Assembly: GCA_902618695.1 (NCBI GenBank)
Contig: CACNCB010000002.1
Location: 40,644 to 104,643 of the forward strand
Source: an uncultured Pelagibacteraceae bacterium
Lineage (GTDB): Bacteria; Pseudomonadota; Alphaproteobacteria; Pelagibacterales; Pelagibacteraceae
Direction of reading: 5' to 3'
Length of the DNA: 64,000 nucleotides
Part shown: piece after piece, positions 44,014 to 53,217 of the stretch
Position numbering within the stretch: position 1 is the stretch's first letter
Layout: each line of letters starts with the position of its first letter
Made by a program: the position numbers and the translations under genes
Notes under the pieces: model-generated
Told to the model about the DNA's origin: nothing
Seen by the model: only the letters and a program-made list of their open reading frames with translations
Databases searched by the model: none

Positions 44014-44946
44014 TTATTTAAAATCGTTAGCGTTTTCTTTTGTTACTAATTGCGTTCCTGTATCGATATTTGGATCAATACTTCCACCATTAGCTAATTC
44101 AAGAGCATATTTAACCCCATATGCACCCATGTTATAAGAAAACTGAGCAATTGTTGCTGTCATCTCTCCTTTTAAGATACTTGTAGCTGCATCTGGCGTA
44201 GCATCAAATCCTACCACAACCACATCATTCATGTCTGCATCTTTAAGAGCCTGCATAGCACCTAAGCCCATATTATCATTTGAAGCAAATATTGCTTTAA
44301 TGTTTGGATTTTTTAAAATAATCGACTCAGTTACAGATCTACCTTTTGCAGTGTCCCACTCAGCAGTTTGAGTTGCAACAATGTTTAATCCACAATTTTT
44401 AAAACCTTTTATTGCACCATCTCTTCTTAACAATGCTGTAGATTGTGACTCAATACCAGTTAAAATTGCAACATCTGAACCTTTAGGAGTTTTGTCACAA
44501 ATAAATTTTGCAGCTAACTCTGCACCATTCATGTTGTTTGTTCCTATAAAAGTTACTCCTTCGTTTATTCCTTTTGTGTCAACGAATACTACAGGAACTC
44601 CGCTTTTGATAGCATCATCAACGATTGGAGCAAATGCATTTGGATCTCCTGGTGCAAGTGCTAAAGCGTCAACGCCTTTTGCTAGTTGGTCCTCTACTTG
44701 GTTTATCTGTGCCTGTACATCTCCTTCTTGAGGAGGTGCAATTAAAATTAATTTAACACCAAGTTTTTTTGCTTCCTCTTCAGCACCTTTTGTTACAGAT
44801 GCCCAAAAAGGGTTTCCTGATCCAGGACCTTTAATACTGAATAGAATTTTTTTACCATGTCCATCAGCAAAAGAAACTGAACCTATACTGATTGATAAAA
44901 AAATTGCTGTAAAAAAAACAACAATTTTTCTTGTTAAGTTCTTCAT
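44014..44946 (-). CDS. Ribose/inositol-type ABC sugar-binding protein (RbsB family)
   Basis: 310 residues with signal peptide (FFTAIFLSISIGSVSFADG). LacI-like periplasmic fold: NPFWASVTKGAEEEAKKLG, then GVDALALAPGDPNAF, ASNDNMGLGAMQAL and VVGFDATPDA. Binds a pentose, cyclitol or related sugar. A 119-base gap (44947-45065) separates it from the permease gene; no clear element is seen there beyond AT-rich DNA, but a separate promoter is likely. Confidence 0.9.
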   Translation of the reverse strand: MKNLTRKIVVFFTAIFLSISIGSVSFADGHGKKILFSIKGPGSGNPFWASVTKGAEEEAKKLGVKLILIAPPQEGDVQAQINQVEDQLAKGVDALALAPGDPNAFAPIVDDAIKSGVPVVFVDTKGINEGVTFIGTNNMNGAELAAKFICDKTPKGSDVAILTGIESQSTALLRRDGAIKGFKNCGLNIVATQTAEWDTAKGRSVTESIILKNPNIKAIFASNDNMGLGAMQALKDADMNDVVVVGFDATPDAATSILKGEMTATIAQFSYNMGAYGVKYALELANGGSIDPNIDTGTQLVTKENANDFK

Positions 44947-45065
44947 TTATTTCCCCTATTGTTATTTAAAAACTAAATTAAATAAAAAAAATTAGAAGAG
45001 TTCAACTGTTTATGAAGGTGATAAGACAATTTTGAATACAACTAGGACGAGTAAGTACGTATAAT

Positions 45066-46079
45066 TTACTTTCTAGTTCCCAAATCTCTTCTTAATACAT
45101 CTATATAGACTGCAAGAACTATTATCGAACCTATTAATACTTGTTGCCAAAAAGAACTAACATCCATCAAATTGAGACCATTTCTTAGAATTCCCATAAT
45201 CATTACACCTGCAAATACCCCTAGGACTGTACCTCTTCCACCAAAAAAACTTGCTCCTCCAATTATACATGCAGCGATCGCATCAAGTTCAGATTGAAGT
45301 CCAGCGTTAGGATAGCCTGAGTCTGTTCTTCCTGCTAAAATTAAAGCACCAATACCAGAAAGAAATCCACATAATGAATAAACTATAACTAAAATTTTGT
45401 TAACATTAATTCCAGATGCTCTAGCAGCATTTGGATTTCCTCCGATAGCGTAAATCCACTTTCCAGTTTTACTATGATTTAAAAAAATCCAAAAAATTAT
45501 ATATACTATTGCAATCAAAACTAAACTTACAGGAAGGTATTGCGATTTTTCTAATCCTAACCATTGAAGATCAATTCTTCCATGACCAAGGTACCTGACT
45601 TCGTCTGTAAAACCACTTATAGGAGTTCCACCAGAGATTAAGTTTCCAGTTCCTCTAAATATATAAAGTGTACCTAAAGTCATTATAAAAGGATGTGGCA
45701 TGCGAAGTAAGGTGATACCTAGGCCGTTAAATAGACCACATAAAAAACCTGCAATCAAAGGTGTAATAACCACAATATACCAAGGCGCTCCGGCTTTAGC
45801 AACAACAGCTAAAATCATTAATGATAACATCATGATTGAACCAACCGAGAGATCTATTCCAGCAGTCACAATTACCATAAATACCCCTAAAGCTAACATT
45901 GATTGCCAAGATATTTGTTTAAAAACGTTAGTTACATTTCTCCAAGATAAAAAAACATCTGGTTGTAAAATGTGCATAACCAAAATCATAATTACTAATA
46001 AAAGAAGAATTCCATATTTTTCTAAATATGGCATTAGTTTCAAATGAAGACTTACAATTTTTTTATCTTTATCTTCCAT
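45066..46079 (-). CDS. Ribose-type ABC permease (RbsC family)
   Basis: 337 residues from ATG at 46079, chosen for its GGGA ribosome-binding site and because an ATG at 46103 would overlap the ATPase by 22 bases. About eight to ten membrane segments; MVIVTAGIDLSVGSIMML and GGNPNAARASGINV with IIGGASFFGGRGTVLG are RbsC hallmarks. Works with the half-size ATPase directly upstream. Confidence 0.92.
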   Translation of the reverse strand: MEDKDKKIVSLHLKLMPYLEKYGILLLLVIMILVMHILQPDVFLSWRNVTNVFKQISWQSMLALGVFMVIVTAGIDLSVGSIMMLSLMILAVVAKAGAPWYIVVITPLIAGFLCGLFNGLGITLLRMPHPFIMTLGTLYIFRGTGNLISGGTPISGFTDEVRYLGHGRIDLQWLGLEKSQYLPVSLVLIAIVYIIFWIFLNHSKTGKWIYAIGGNPNAARASGINVNKILVIVYSLCGFLSGIGALILAGRTDSGYPNAGLQSELDAIAACIIGGASFFGGRGTVLGVFAGVMIMGILRNGLNLMDVSSFWQQVLIGSIIVLAVYIDVLRRDLGTRK

Positions 46080-46081
46080 AT

Positions 46082-46831
46082 TTATTTTTTTCCCATAATC
46101 CAACCAATCACTTCATCTCTAGAGGTATTTGATAGGTTAGCTTCTGCAAAATTTGTTCCCTGAAACAAAGCCATCACCCTGTCACATACTGTAAATATAT
46201 CATCCATTCTATGACTTATTACAATCACTCCAACACCTGTTTTTTTTAAACTATTAATTAGATCTAATACTTTGCCCACTTCTTTGATTGCTAATGCAGC
46301 AGTTGGTTCATCCATAATTACTACTTTAGCATTAAAAGCTGTAGATCTTGCAATTGCAACTGCTTGTCTTTGACCACCTGAAAGTTCCTCTACTTTCTGA
46401 TCTGCACTTTTTACATTTATTTTTAATTTATCTAGATGAGCATTTGTTAATTCTTTTATTTTACTAAAGTCTAATAATTTTATAAATCCTAAATTTTTTG
46501 TAGGTTCTCTTCCAAGAAATATATTTTCACCTATTGGCAAGTTTCCAGCTAATGCAAGATCTTGATAAACCATTTCTAAGCCTAAATTTTGAGAGTCTCT
46601 TGGACTTTCTAAAATTTCCTCTTTGCCTTGAAAGAATAATGAGCCTGCACTAGGTTTATAAAGACCAGATAATACTTTCATCAAAGTTGATTTTCCAGCA
46701 CCATTATCTCCAACAACTCCTAAGCATTCCCCTGCGTGAATCTTTAAGTTAACGTTCTCTAATGCTGTTATGGTTCCAAAATATTTCGTTATTCCTTTTG
46801 CCTCTAGAAGTGGATTTATGGTTGATGACAT
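46082..46831 (-). CDS. Ribose/fructose-type ABC ATPase, single-domain
   Basis: 249 residues, one nucleotide-binding domain only, unlike the double RbsA: Walker A GDNGAGKST, signature LSGGQRQAVAIARS, Walker B VVIMDEPTAAL, H-loop VISHRMDD. This is the FrcA-type architecture. The complete motifs mean it is not a truncated RbsA. Serves the adjoining permease. Confidence 0.93.
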   Translation of the reverse strand: MSSTINPLLEAKGITKYFGTITALENVNLKIHAGECLGVVGDNGAGKSTLMKVLSGLYKPSAGSLFFQGKEEILESPRDSQNLGLEMVYQDLALAGNLPIGENIFLGREPTKNLGFIKLLDFSKIKELTNAHLDKLKINVKSADQKVEELSGGQRQAVAIARSTAFNAKVVIMDEPTAALAIKEVGKVLDLINSLKKTGVGVIVISHRMDDIFTVCDRVMALFQGTNFAEANLSNTSRDEVIGWIMGKK

Positions 46832-46853
46832 AAATTATAAAATTATTAAAATA

Positions 46854-47876
46854 TCAATTAATTGCAACTGGTTTTGAAGCTAATAATCCTACTGTCTTTA
46901 ATTCAGACTTTTTACAAAATTTTGGATTTAAATTTTTTGATATTAAATGCATGTCCTTTAAAACTATGTCCCCCATAGCAAAAAAGGCCTCTGTTAAAGC
47001 TCCAGCTCTATGTGCTGAAAATAAAATATTTTTAATTTTTCTGATTGGGTCACTTTTTCTCACTGGCTCCTCAGGAAATACGTCAGTAGCTACATAAATA
47101 TCTCCTTTTTTAACTCTATTGATCAAATCTTTAAAATTTACTACTGCTGCTCGACTCATCAATATAAATAATGAGTTTCTTTTCATTTTGTTAATTAGAT
47201 TTTTGTTAACTAAATTTTTATTTTTAGTCGTTACAGCTGCTAATACATATATAATTTCGCATGTTTTAAACATTTGATTTAAGCTCACTGAATTAAATCC
47301 AAAGCTTTTAATTTTTTTTTTAGATAACCAAGGGTCGTAAACATTTATATCTTTGGTAAACGGTAGCAACATTGGGTATAAAGATTTTGCTAAATCACCA
47401 AATCCTAATAATCCAATTTTTTTTCCCGATAATAGTGATGCTTTTAAATTACTTTCTAATCCATATTTTTCTTTGCCTTTTACAAAATCAAAATGAGCAT
47501 TATGAATATTTCTTAACAAAGAAAGTGTCATTCCAAGTGCAATTTCTGCTACAGGCTTTGAAAATACTGGAGAAGTTGCAATTACATGAATTCCTTTTTT
47601 AGAACAATAAGCATAATCAACATTATTCATAAAATTACTTTCAACATTTATTATTGCTTTCAATTTTTTTGCTTTTGACAAAATTTTTTTATCTAAGTCT
47701 GGTTGACCCATAATGAAAGTAGCCTTATCAATATAGTTTTCATAAAATTGTCTTTTTTTTTTATTAGGTGCTACTAAAACTTTATACTTTGTTTTTAATT
47801 CTATTAATTTTTTTTTTGTAAAAATCAGATCTAATGTTCTTGGAAAAGGGTCAGATATAACAATTGGTTTTGACAT
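46854..47876 (-). CDS. D-isomer 2-hydroxyacid dehydrogenase
   Basis: 340 residues. NAD-binding LLGFGDLAKSL, catalytic arginine in MSRAAVVNF, glutamate in VFPEEPV and histidine in FSAHRAGAL are all present. Family members reduce 2-keto acids or oxidise 2-hydroxyacids, including sugar acids. Lies within an operon between Gfo/Idh and the ABC ATPase. Substrate unknown; C-terminal 40 residues form an atypical tail. Confidence 0.88.
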   Translation of the reverse strand: MSKPIVISDPFPRTLDLIFTKKKLIELKTKYKVLVAPNKKKRQFYENYIDKATFIMGQPDLDKKILSKAKKLKAIINVESNFMNNVDYAYCSKKGIHVIATSPVFSKPVAEIALGMTLSLLRNIHNAHFDFVKGKEKYGLESNLKASLLSGKKIGLLGFGDLAKSLYPMLLPFTKDINVYDPWLSKKKIKSFGFNSVSLNQMFKTCEIIYVLAAVTTKNKNLVNKNLINKMKRNSLFILMSRAAVVNFKDLINRVKKGDIYVATDVFPEEPVRKSDPIRKIKNILFSAHRAGALTEAFFAMGDIVLKDMHLISKNLNPKFCKKSELKTVGLLASKPVAIN

Positions 47877-49031
47877 CTAAATTAAAATTTTTTTTACTTC
47901 TTCTTCAGTAAATTTTTTTGGTTTATCGCATTTTGTTTTTATTTTTTGAGGAATTCCTGTGTTAGCCGCCCTCATGGTTGACTCGATTATATCTAATACA
48001 TGTAAAGATAAATCACCTGAACACCTGTGTTTTTTGTTTTTCTGAATAGAATATAACATTTCAGATAAACCAACACTCCGATAGTTTGCATTTGTAGCAG
48101 CTTCATTTGATCTTCCACTAGATGAAGTTATGTTTATTTTTCCTAAATGCATCTTATCTGTTTTATGTTCACCCCATTTTCCACCTTCTGTAACAGAGAT
48201 AAATACAGAACCTCCAAACATATTTGGATCCGGAACAATAATCGATCCTTTTGTTCCATAAAGCTCCATGTGGTTTCTTTGATGATTAATTACATCAAAA
48301 GAAAGTGTTACCTGAATTATAGCACCACTGTGAAATTGGATTGTTGCTAAGTATGTTGTGGGTGTTTCAACTTTAAATGATTTATTTTTTTTAGGTCCTA
48401 CTCCATAAATTCTCTTTTTAAAAGCAGTTAATGTTCTCCCTTGAACTTGTTTTGCAGGTCCAAGTAAATTTACTAAGGTTGTGAAAAAATATGGTCCCAT
48501 ATCAATTACTGGACCTCCTTCTTTTTTATACCATGACTCAGGTTTTGGATGAAAAGACTCTACTCCTGGAAATGCAAAGATTGCGTTACCTAATTTAATT
48601 TCTCCAATTAAATCTGAGTCAATTAATTCTCTAGCTTTTTGAATTCCCCCACCTAAAAATGTATCAGGAGCATTTCCAAGATAAAGTTTATTTTTTTTTG
48701 CTAGTGATACGAGTTCTTTACCTTTTGAAAAATAAGTTGCTAAAGGTTTTTCTGAATAAACGTGTTTACCTGAATTTAAAACTTTTTTTGAGACTGAATA
48801 ATGAGATTGTGGAATTGTTAAATTTAAAATAACTTCTATTTCGTTGTCTTTTAAAATTTGTGCAACTGTTTTAGATTTAATATTGTATAATTTTGCACAT
48901 TTATCAGCTGCTTTTTGATCAATATCTGCACAAGCAACTATTTTAAAATTATTGAAATATTGTTGCCCCCTAAAATATGTTTCAGCAATATGTCCACAAC
49001 CAATAAGACCAACCTTAAAAATTTTATTCAT
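47877..49031 (-). CDS. Gfo/Idh/MocA-family oxidoreductase
   Basis: 384 residues. Rossmann start VGLIGCGHIAETYFRG, catalytic EKP in YSEKPLATY, and GGPVIDMGPYFFTTLVNLLG for the catalytic region with D and no typical second H (HxxD altered to DMGPYF). Directly follows iolD by 6 bases, so it may oxidise myo-inositol or an inositol-like sugar, but it is not a textbook IolG. Abuts the next gene without a gap. Confidence 0.88.
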   Translation of the reverse strand: MNKIFKVGLIGCGHIAETYFRGQQYFNNFKIVACADIDQKAADKCAKLYNIKSKTVAQILKDNEIEVILNLTIPQSHYSVSKKVLNSGKHVYSEKPLATYFSKGKELVSLAKKNKLYLGNAPDTFLGGGIQKARELIDSDLIGEIKLGNAIFAFPGVESFHPKPESWYKKEGGPVIDMGPYFFTTLVNLLGPAKQVQGRTLTAFKKRIYGVGPKKNKSFKVETPTTYLATIQFHSGAIIQVTLSFDVINHQRNHMELYGTKGSIIVPDPNMFGGSVFISVTEGGKWGEHKTDKMHLGKINITSSSGRSNEAATNANYRSVGLSEMLYSIQKNKKHRCSGDLSLHVLDIIESTMRAANTGIPQKIKTKCDKPKKFTEEEVKKILI

Positions 49032-49037
49032 AAAGGT

Positions 49038-50882
49038 CTATACGCCTTGTCTTTGTTTGTCTTTTCCTTCTTTATAAAGTTTTAAAGCTTCCTCATTTTC
49101 CTTAGTTTTTGGGATTTCAAGTGTTGGACTGTCCCAAAAAGCTGAACCTTCAACCCATTTATATGCATGAGTTTTTATTGAAATAACGTAAGTTACATCA
49201 GAAGCTTTTGCTCTCTTAAATGCAGCTTCAAGATCTGAAATTGAATTAACATGTTCAGATTTAGCTCCCATACTTTCTGCGTGTTTTGCAAAATCAACAT
49301 CAACTAATCCAGGGGTATTAGAGCTCTTTAATAAGTTATTATACTCTTTACCGCCTTTAAATAATTGAAGTCGATTTATAACTGCAAACCCACCATTATC
49401 ACAAACTATAACAATTAATTTGTTTTTTGTAATAACTGATGAATAAATATCTGTGTTATTTAAAAGATAAGAACCATCTCCTACAAAAGAAATTACTTCT
49501 TTATCTGGATTTGCCATTTTTATTCCAAGCGCTCCAGAAATTTCATAACTCATACAACTAAAACCCCACTCTGTTTCATGAGTATTTAATTCTCTAGGTC
49601 TCCAAACTTGAACAACTTCGCCAACCAGGCCTCCTGCTGCTGTAACAGCAATATCTGTTGGATCAGAATTTCTATAAATCGCACCAATTACCTGAACATA
49701 ACTTGGAACTTCTTGATTTGTCGGCGCGCTCTCTTTATCTATATGTTCGTTCCATGATTTAAGTTCAGTTTGAGACTTTTTATTCCATTCTTCTCTAGCT
49801 TTCCAACTACCTAATGCTTGTGAAAGCTCAGTTAATGAAACTTTAGCGTCACCAATGACAGCTTGAGCTAAATGTTTATTAGCATCAAATCTTGATACAT
49901 TTATTGAAACAAGTTTAAAATGTTCGTTTTCAAAATTTGCCCATGATCCAGTTGTAAAATCTGCAAGTTTAGTTCCAACTGCAATTGCTAAATCTGTTTC
50001 TTTTGCCAAAGTATTTGTGTTTTTTCCACCTAAACCACCGATCTGACCTGCAAAATGAGAATGATCTTTTTTAATTGTAGAATATCCCATCACAGTTTGA
50101 GTTACAGGAATGTTGTGTTTAATTGCGAACTGGCTCAACTCATCCATTGCATCTGAATAAAAAACTCCGCCACCTGAAATTATAATTGGATTTTTAGATA
50201 ACTTAATTTTTTCTGCTGCCTCTTTAATTTGAAATTCATCTGGTCTTGGTCTTCTAATTACGTGTACTCTTTCTTTGAAAAATTCCTCAGGATAATCATA
50301 TGATTGACCTTGTATATCTTGACTTAAAGCGATACACGCCGGACCACAGTCTGCAGGATCTAACATTGTTTGAACTGCTGCTGGGAATGATTGAATAATC
50401 TGTTCAGGTCTAGTTATTCGATCAAAATATCTTGTAACTGGTTTAAATGCATCATTAGCTGTTATTCCAGGATTGTTAAATTGCTCAACTTGTTGTAATA
50501 CTGGATCAGGCATTCTGTTTGCATAAGTGTCTCCAGGTAAAAATAAAATTGGCAACCTATTACTCATAGCAACTGCAGCAGCTGTAACCATATTTGTTGC
50601 ACCTGGCCCAACAGAAGATGTCGCTACAAAAATTTGTTGTCTTCTTTTAGCCCTAGCATAACCAATTCCTGTAAGAGCCATATTTTGTTCATGGTGTCCT
50701 CTATATGTTGGAAGTTCTTTTTGATTTTCTTCTAGTGCTTGACCTAAACAAGCTACATTTCCATGCCCAAAAATTCCAAAGACACCTGGAAATAAAGGTT
50801 CTTTTTTACCATTAATTAATATTTTTTGAGCTATCAAATATTTTACGATTGCATGAGCGCATGTAAGGGTAATTTTTTTCAT
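49038..50882 (-). CDS. iolD: TPP-dependent trihydroxycyclohexane-1,2-dione hydrolase
   Basis: 614 residues, the normal IolD size. N-terminal FGIFGHGNVACLGQAL and PTYRGHHEQNMA (catalytic glutamate E in HHEQ) are IolD-specific; the TPP-Mg motif is GDGSYLLNNTDIYSS, with VIVCDNGGFAVINRLQ. It opens the ring of the dehydrated inositol intermediate to 5-deoxyglucuronate. This is the strongest marker of cyclitol degradation in the window. First gene of a leftward operon with dehydrogenases and the ribose-type importer. Confidence 0.95.
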   Translation of the reverse strand: MKKITLTCAHAIVKYLIAQKILINGKKEPLFPGVFGIFGHGNVACLGQALEENQKELPTYRGHHEQNMALTGIGYARAKRRQQIFVATSSVGPGATNMVTAAAVAMSNRLPILFLPGDTYANRMPDPVLQQVEQFNNPGITANDAFKPVTRYFDRITRPEQIIQSFPAAVQTMLDPADCGPACIALSQDIQGQSYDYPEEFFKERVHVIRRPRPDEFQIKEAAEKIKLSKNPIIISGGGVFYSDAMDELSQFAIKHNIPVTQTVMGYSTIKKDHSHFAGQIGGLGGKNTNTLAKETDLAIAVGTKLADFTTGSWANFENEHFKLVSINVSRFDANKHLAQAVIGDAKVSLTELSQALGSWKAREEWNKKSQTELKSWNEHIDKESAPTNQEVPSYVQVIGAIYRNSDPTDIAVTAAGGLVGEVVQVWRPRELNTHETEWGFSCMSYEISGALGIKMANPDKEVISFVGDGSYLLNNTDIYSSVITKNKLIVIVCDNGGFAVINRLQLFKGGKEYNNLLKSSNTPGLVDVDFAKHAESMGAKSEHVNSISDLEAAFKRAKASDVTYVISIKTHAYKWVEGSAFWDSPTLEIPKTKENEEALKLYKEGKDKQRQGV

Positions 50883-50975
50883 AAAGTATGTTTGTCTTTT
50901 AATATGTATAGTCTTTATATATAATTCTATTTATAAATTAAAAAACCCAATTAAGTAAACTTAAAAATAAAATCT

Positions 50976-52418
50976 ATGTACGAAAAATTTGGACAATTCA
51001 TTGACGGTAAATGGCAACAAGCTGAAAAAAAAGAAACTTATGATGTAATCAATCCTGCAACTGAAGAAGTGATTGGAAAAGCGTCAAAAGCTTCATCTAT
51101 TGAAGTACAAAAAGCCTTAAAGTCAGCAGAAAAAGGTTTGGAAGTTTGGAAAAATACTGCACCATGGCAAAGAGCCTACGTGTTGAGAAAAATTGCCGAT
51201 CTAATGAGAGAAAAAAAAGATGTACTTGCAAAATGGTTAACGCTAGAGGTGGGAAAACCACTAACCGAAGCTGTTGGTGAAGTCGGCGGCGGTGCTGATA
51301 TTTTTGAATGGAATGCTGAAGAAACAAAAAGAATTTATGGTCAAACGCAACAAAGTAGATTTCCAGATACAAGAGTCCACGTTTATTACCAGCCAGTTGG
51401 AGTAGTGGCTGCTTTGGTTCCTTGGAATTTTCCAATCGTATTAGCTTCAAGAAAAATTTCAACTTCCTTAGCTGCTGGTTGTTCTGTTATATGTAAACCA
51501 GATGTAATTACCCCTGGGGCTGTAATGGAATTAGTTAATATTTGTAAGGAAGCTGGTGTACCAGATGGTGTGGTAAATCTATTATCTGGTGATCCTGCAG
51601 AAATTTCTAACGAATTAATGGAGTCAGATATAATCAAAAAAGTTTCAGTAACAGGATCTACAAGAGTTGGTAAATTAATTTTAAAAAAGGCAGCCGATAA
51701 AGTTCAAAGAGTAACTATGGAACTTAGTGGACACTCTCCTTTTATAGTTTGTGAAGATGTAGATATGAATAAAGTAGCTGATATAGCAATAACTGGTAAA
51801 TTTCGAAATAATGGTCAAGTCTGTATTTCTCCAAATAGATTTTATATCCAAGAAAATAGAAAAGACGAGTTTGTTAATGCTTTTATAGAAAGAGCAAAAA
51901 AATTAAAAATTGGAAATGGAATGGATGACGGAGTTGATTTAGGACCTTTAACTACTGCAAAGAGACTGGAAGAAATAGAAAAACTTGTTGATACAACTAA
52001 AAAGGAGGGAGCGAAAGTATTAATGGGTGGACAAAGACCCTCTGGTTTCAATAAAGGATATTATTATGAACCAACTGTTTTTGATGACGTTAAAGATAAT
52101 TTTACAATAATGAAAGAAGAGCCTTTTGGGCCACTTGTTCCAATTTTAACTTTTAAAACTTTTGATGAAGTAATTGAAAGAGCAAATGATAATGATTTAG
52201 GATTATGTAGTTATTTATATACTAATTCTATGGATAAAGCTCATATTGGATCTGAGAAATTAGAATCTGGTTGTGTAGCAGTTAATACTGGTGTTGTTGC
52301 AATTGCAGAGGCACCTTTTGGAGGAATAAAACAAACTGGTTATGGGCGTGAGGGAGGATCAGGCGCAATAAAAGATTATTTAAATGTGAAATACACTCAC
52401 ATGGGCTTAAAAATCTGA
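50976..52418 (+). CDS. NAD(P)-dependent aldehyde dehydrogenase
   Basis: 480 residues. PWNFPIVLASRKIS, TGSTRVGKL, MELSGHSPFIVCED (catalytic glutamate) and the nucleophile cysteine in NNGQVCISPNRFY are intact, as is EEPFGPLVPIL. The AldA/GabD-like class oxidises lactaldehyde, glycolaldehyde or semialdehydes. Followed at 4 bases by an aldolase that would produce such an aldehyde. Confidence 0.94.
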   Translation: MYEKFGQFIDGKWQQAEKKETYDVINPATEEVIGKASKASSIEVQKALKSAEKGLEVWKNTAPWQRAYVLRKIADLMREKKDVLAKWLTLEVGKPLTEAVGEVGGGADIFEWNAEETKRIYGQTQQSRFPDTRVHVYYQPVGVVAALVPWNFPIVLASRKISTSLAAGCSVICKPDVITPGAVMELVNICKEAGVPDGVVNLLSGDPAEISNELMESDIIKKVSVTGSTRVGKLILKKAADKVQRVTMELSGHSPFIVCEDVDMNKVADIAITGKFRNNGQVCISPNRFYIQENRKDEFVNAFIERAKKLKIGNGMDDGVDLGPLTTAKRLEEIEKLVDTTKKEGAKVLMGGQRPSGFNKGYYYEPTVFDDVKDNFTIMKEEPFGPLVPILTFKTFDEVIERANDNDLGLCSYLYTNSMDKAHIGSEKLESGCVAVNTGVVAIAEAPFGGIKQTGYGREGGSGAIKDYLNVKYTHMGLKI

Positions 52419-52422
52419 ATTA

Positions 52423-53217
52423 ATGAGAAAAAATAAAGTTAAACAAATGATGAAAGACGGTAAACCCGTCATCAATGGTTGGTGTGCAATTCCAAGTACA
52501 GCATCAGCTGAAGCAATGGCTCATCAAGGTTGGGACTCTCTAACTGTAGATATGCAACATGGTTTGATTGATTACAGTGATGCACTTCCAATGATGCAAA
52601 CAATATCAACAACAGAAGTAACTCCTTTAGCAAGAGTAAATTGGAATGAACCAGGTCAAATAATGAAAATATTAGATGCTGGGTGTTATGGAATTATATG
52701 CCCGATGGTAAGTAATAAAAAAGAGGCTGAAAACTTTGTTCAAGCATGTATGTATCCACCTGATGGTTATAGAAGCTTTGGTCCTATTAGAGGTTTAATT
52801 TATGGCGGGGCTGATTATGTAGATCATGCTAATAATGAAATACTAAAATTAGCAATGATAGAAACAAAAGAATCCTTAGAAAATCTTGATGAAATCATGT
52901 CTACACCAGGTGTTGACGGTATTTATATTGGACCAGCAGATTTAAGTTTAGCTATAGGTGAAAAACCGGGGTTTGACAAACATGAGTCTACAAAAGCTTA
53001 TTCTGAAATTTTAAGAATTTTAGAACATGCTAAAAAAAATAATATTTTTGCAGGAATTCATAATGGTACTACAGAATATGCAACTAAGATGATTGAAAAA
53101 GGTTTTAATTTTGTAACTATAGCATCTGATTTAAGAGCCTTAAGTGCTGGTGCCAAAGCTACAGTTGACAAAATGAAGGGTTCTTTATCAAAAAAAGATG
53201 ATAACGCTACTTACTAA
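52423..53217 (+). CDS. HpcH/HpaI-family class II aldolase
   Basis: 264 residues. GWCAIPSTASAEAMAHQGWD with VDMQHGLIDY (catalytic histidine) and metal ligands in MIETKESLENL and GIYIGPADLSLAIG are the family marks. These aldolases split 4-hydroxy-2-ketoacids or 2-keto-3-deoxy sugar acids to pyruvate plus an aldehyde. Cotranscribed with the aldehyde dehydrogenase. Ends in a CTAA shared with the convergent PanB-like gene. Confidence 0.9.
   Translation: MRKNKVKQMMKDGKPVINGWCAIPSTASAEAMAHQGWDSLTVDMQHGLIDYSDALPMMQTISTTEVTPLARVNWNEPGQIMKILDAGCYGIICPMVSNKKEAENFVQACMYPPDGYRSFGPIRGLIYGGADYVDHANNEILKLAMIETKESLENLDEIMSTPGVDGIYIGPADLSLAIGEKPGFDKHESTKAYSEILRILEHAKKNNIFAGIHNGTTEYATKMIEKGFNFVTIASDLRALSAGAKATVDKMKGSLSKKDDNATY

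Noticed and set aside
44381..44731. 116-codon open frame opposite the ribose-type binding protein
   Set aside because: Antisense shadow of a clear RbsB-family gene; no ribosome site or family match.
46082..46831. Truncated RbsA
   Set aside because: Single-domain FrcA-type ATPases are a normal family form and all motifs are intact, so it is not a fragment.
51097..51637. Two open frames antisense to the aldehyde dehydrogenase
   Set aside because: The sense gene has all catalytic motifs; the antisense frames have low-complexity Leu/Phe runs.
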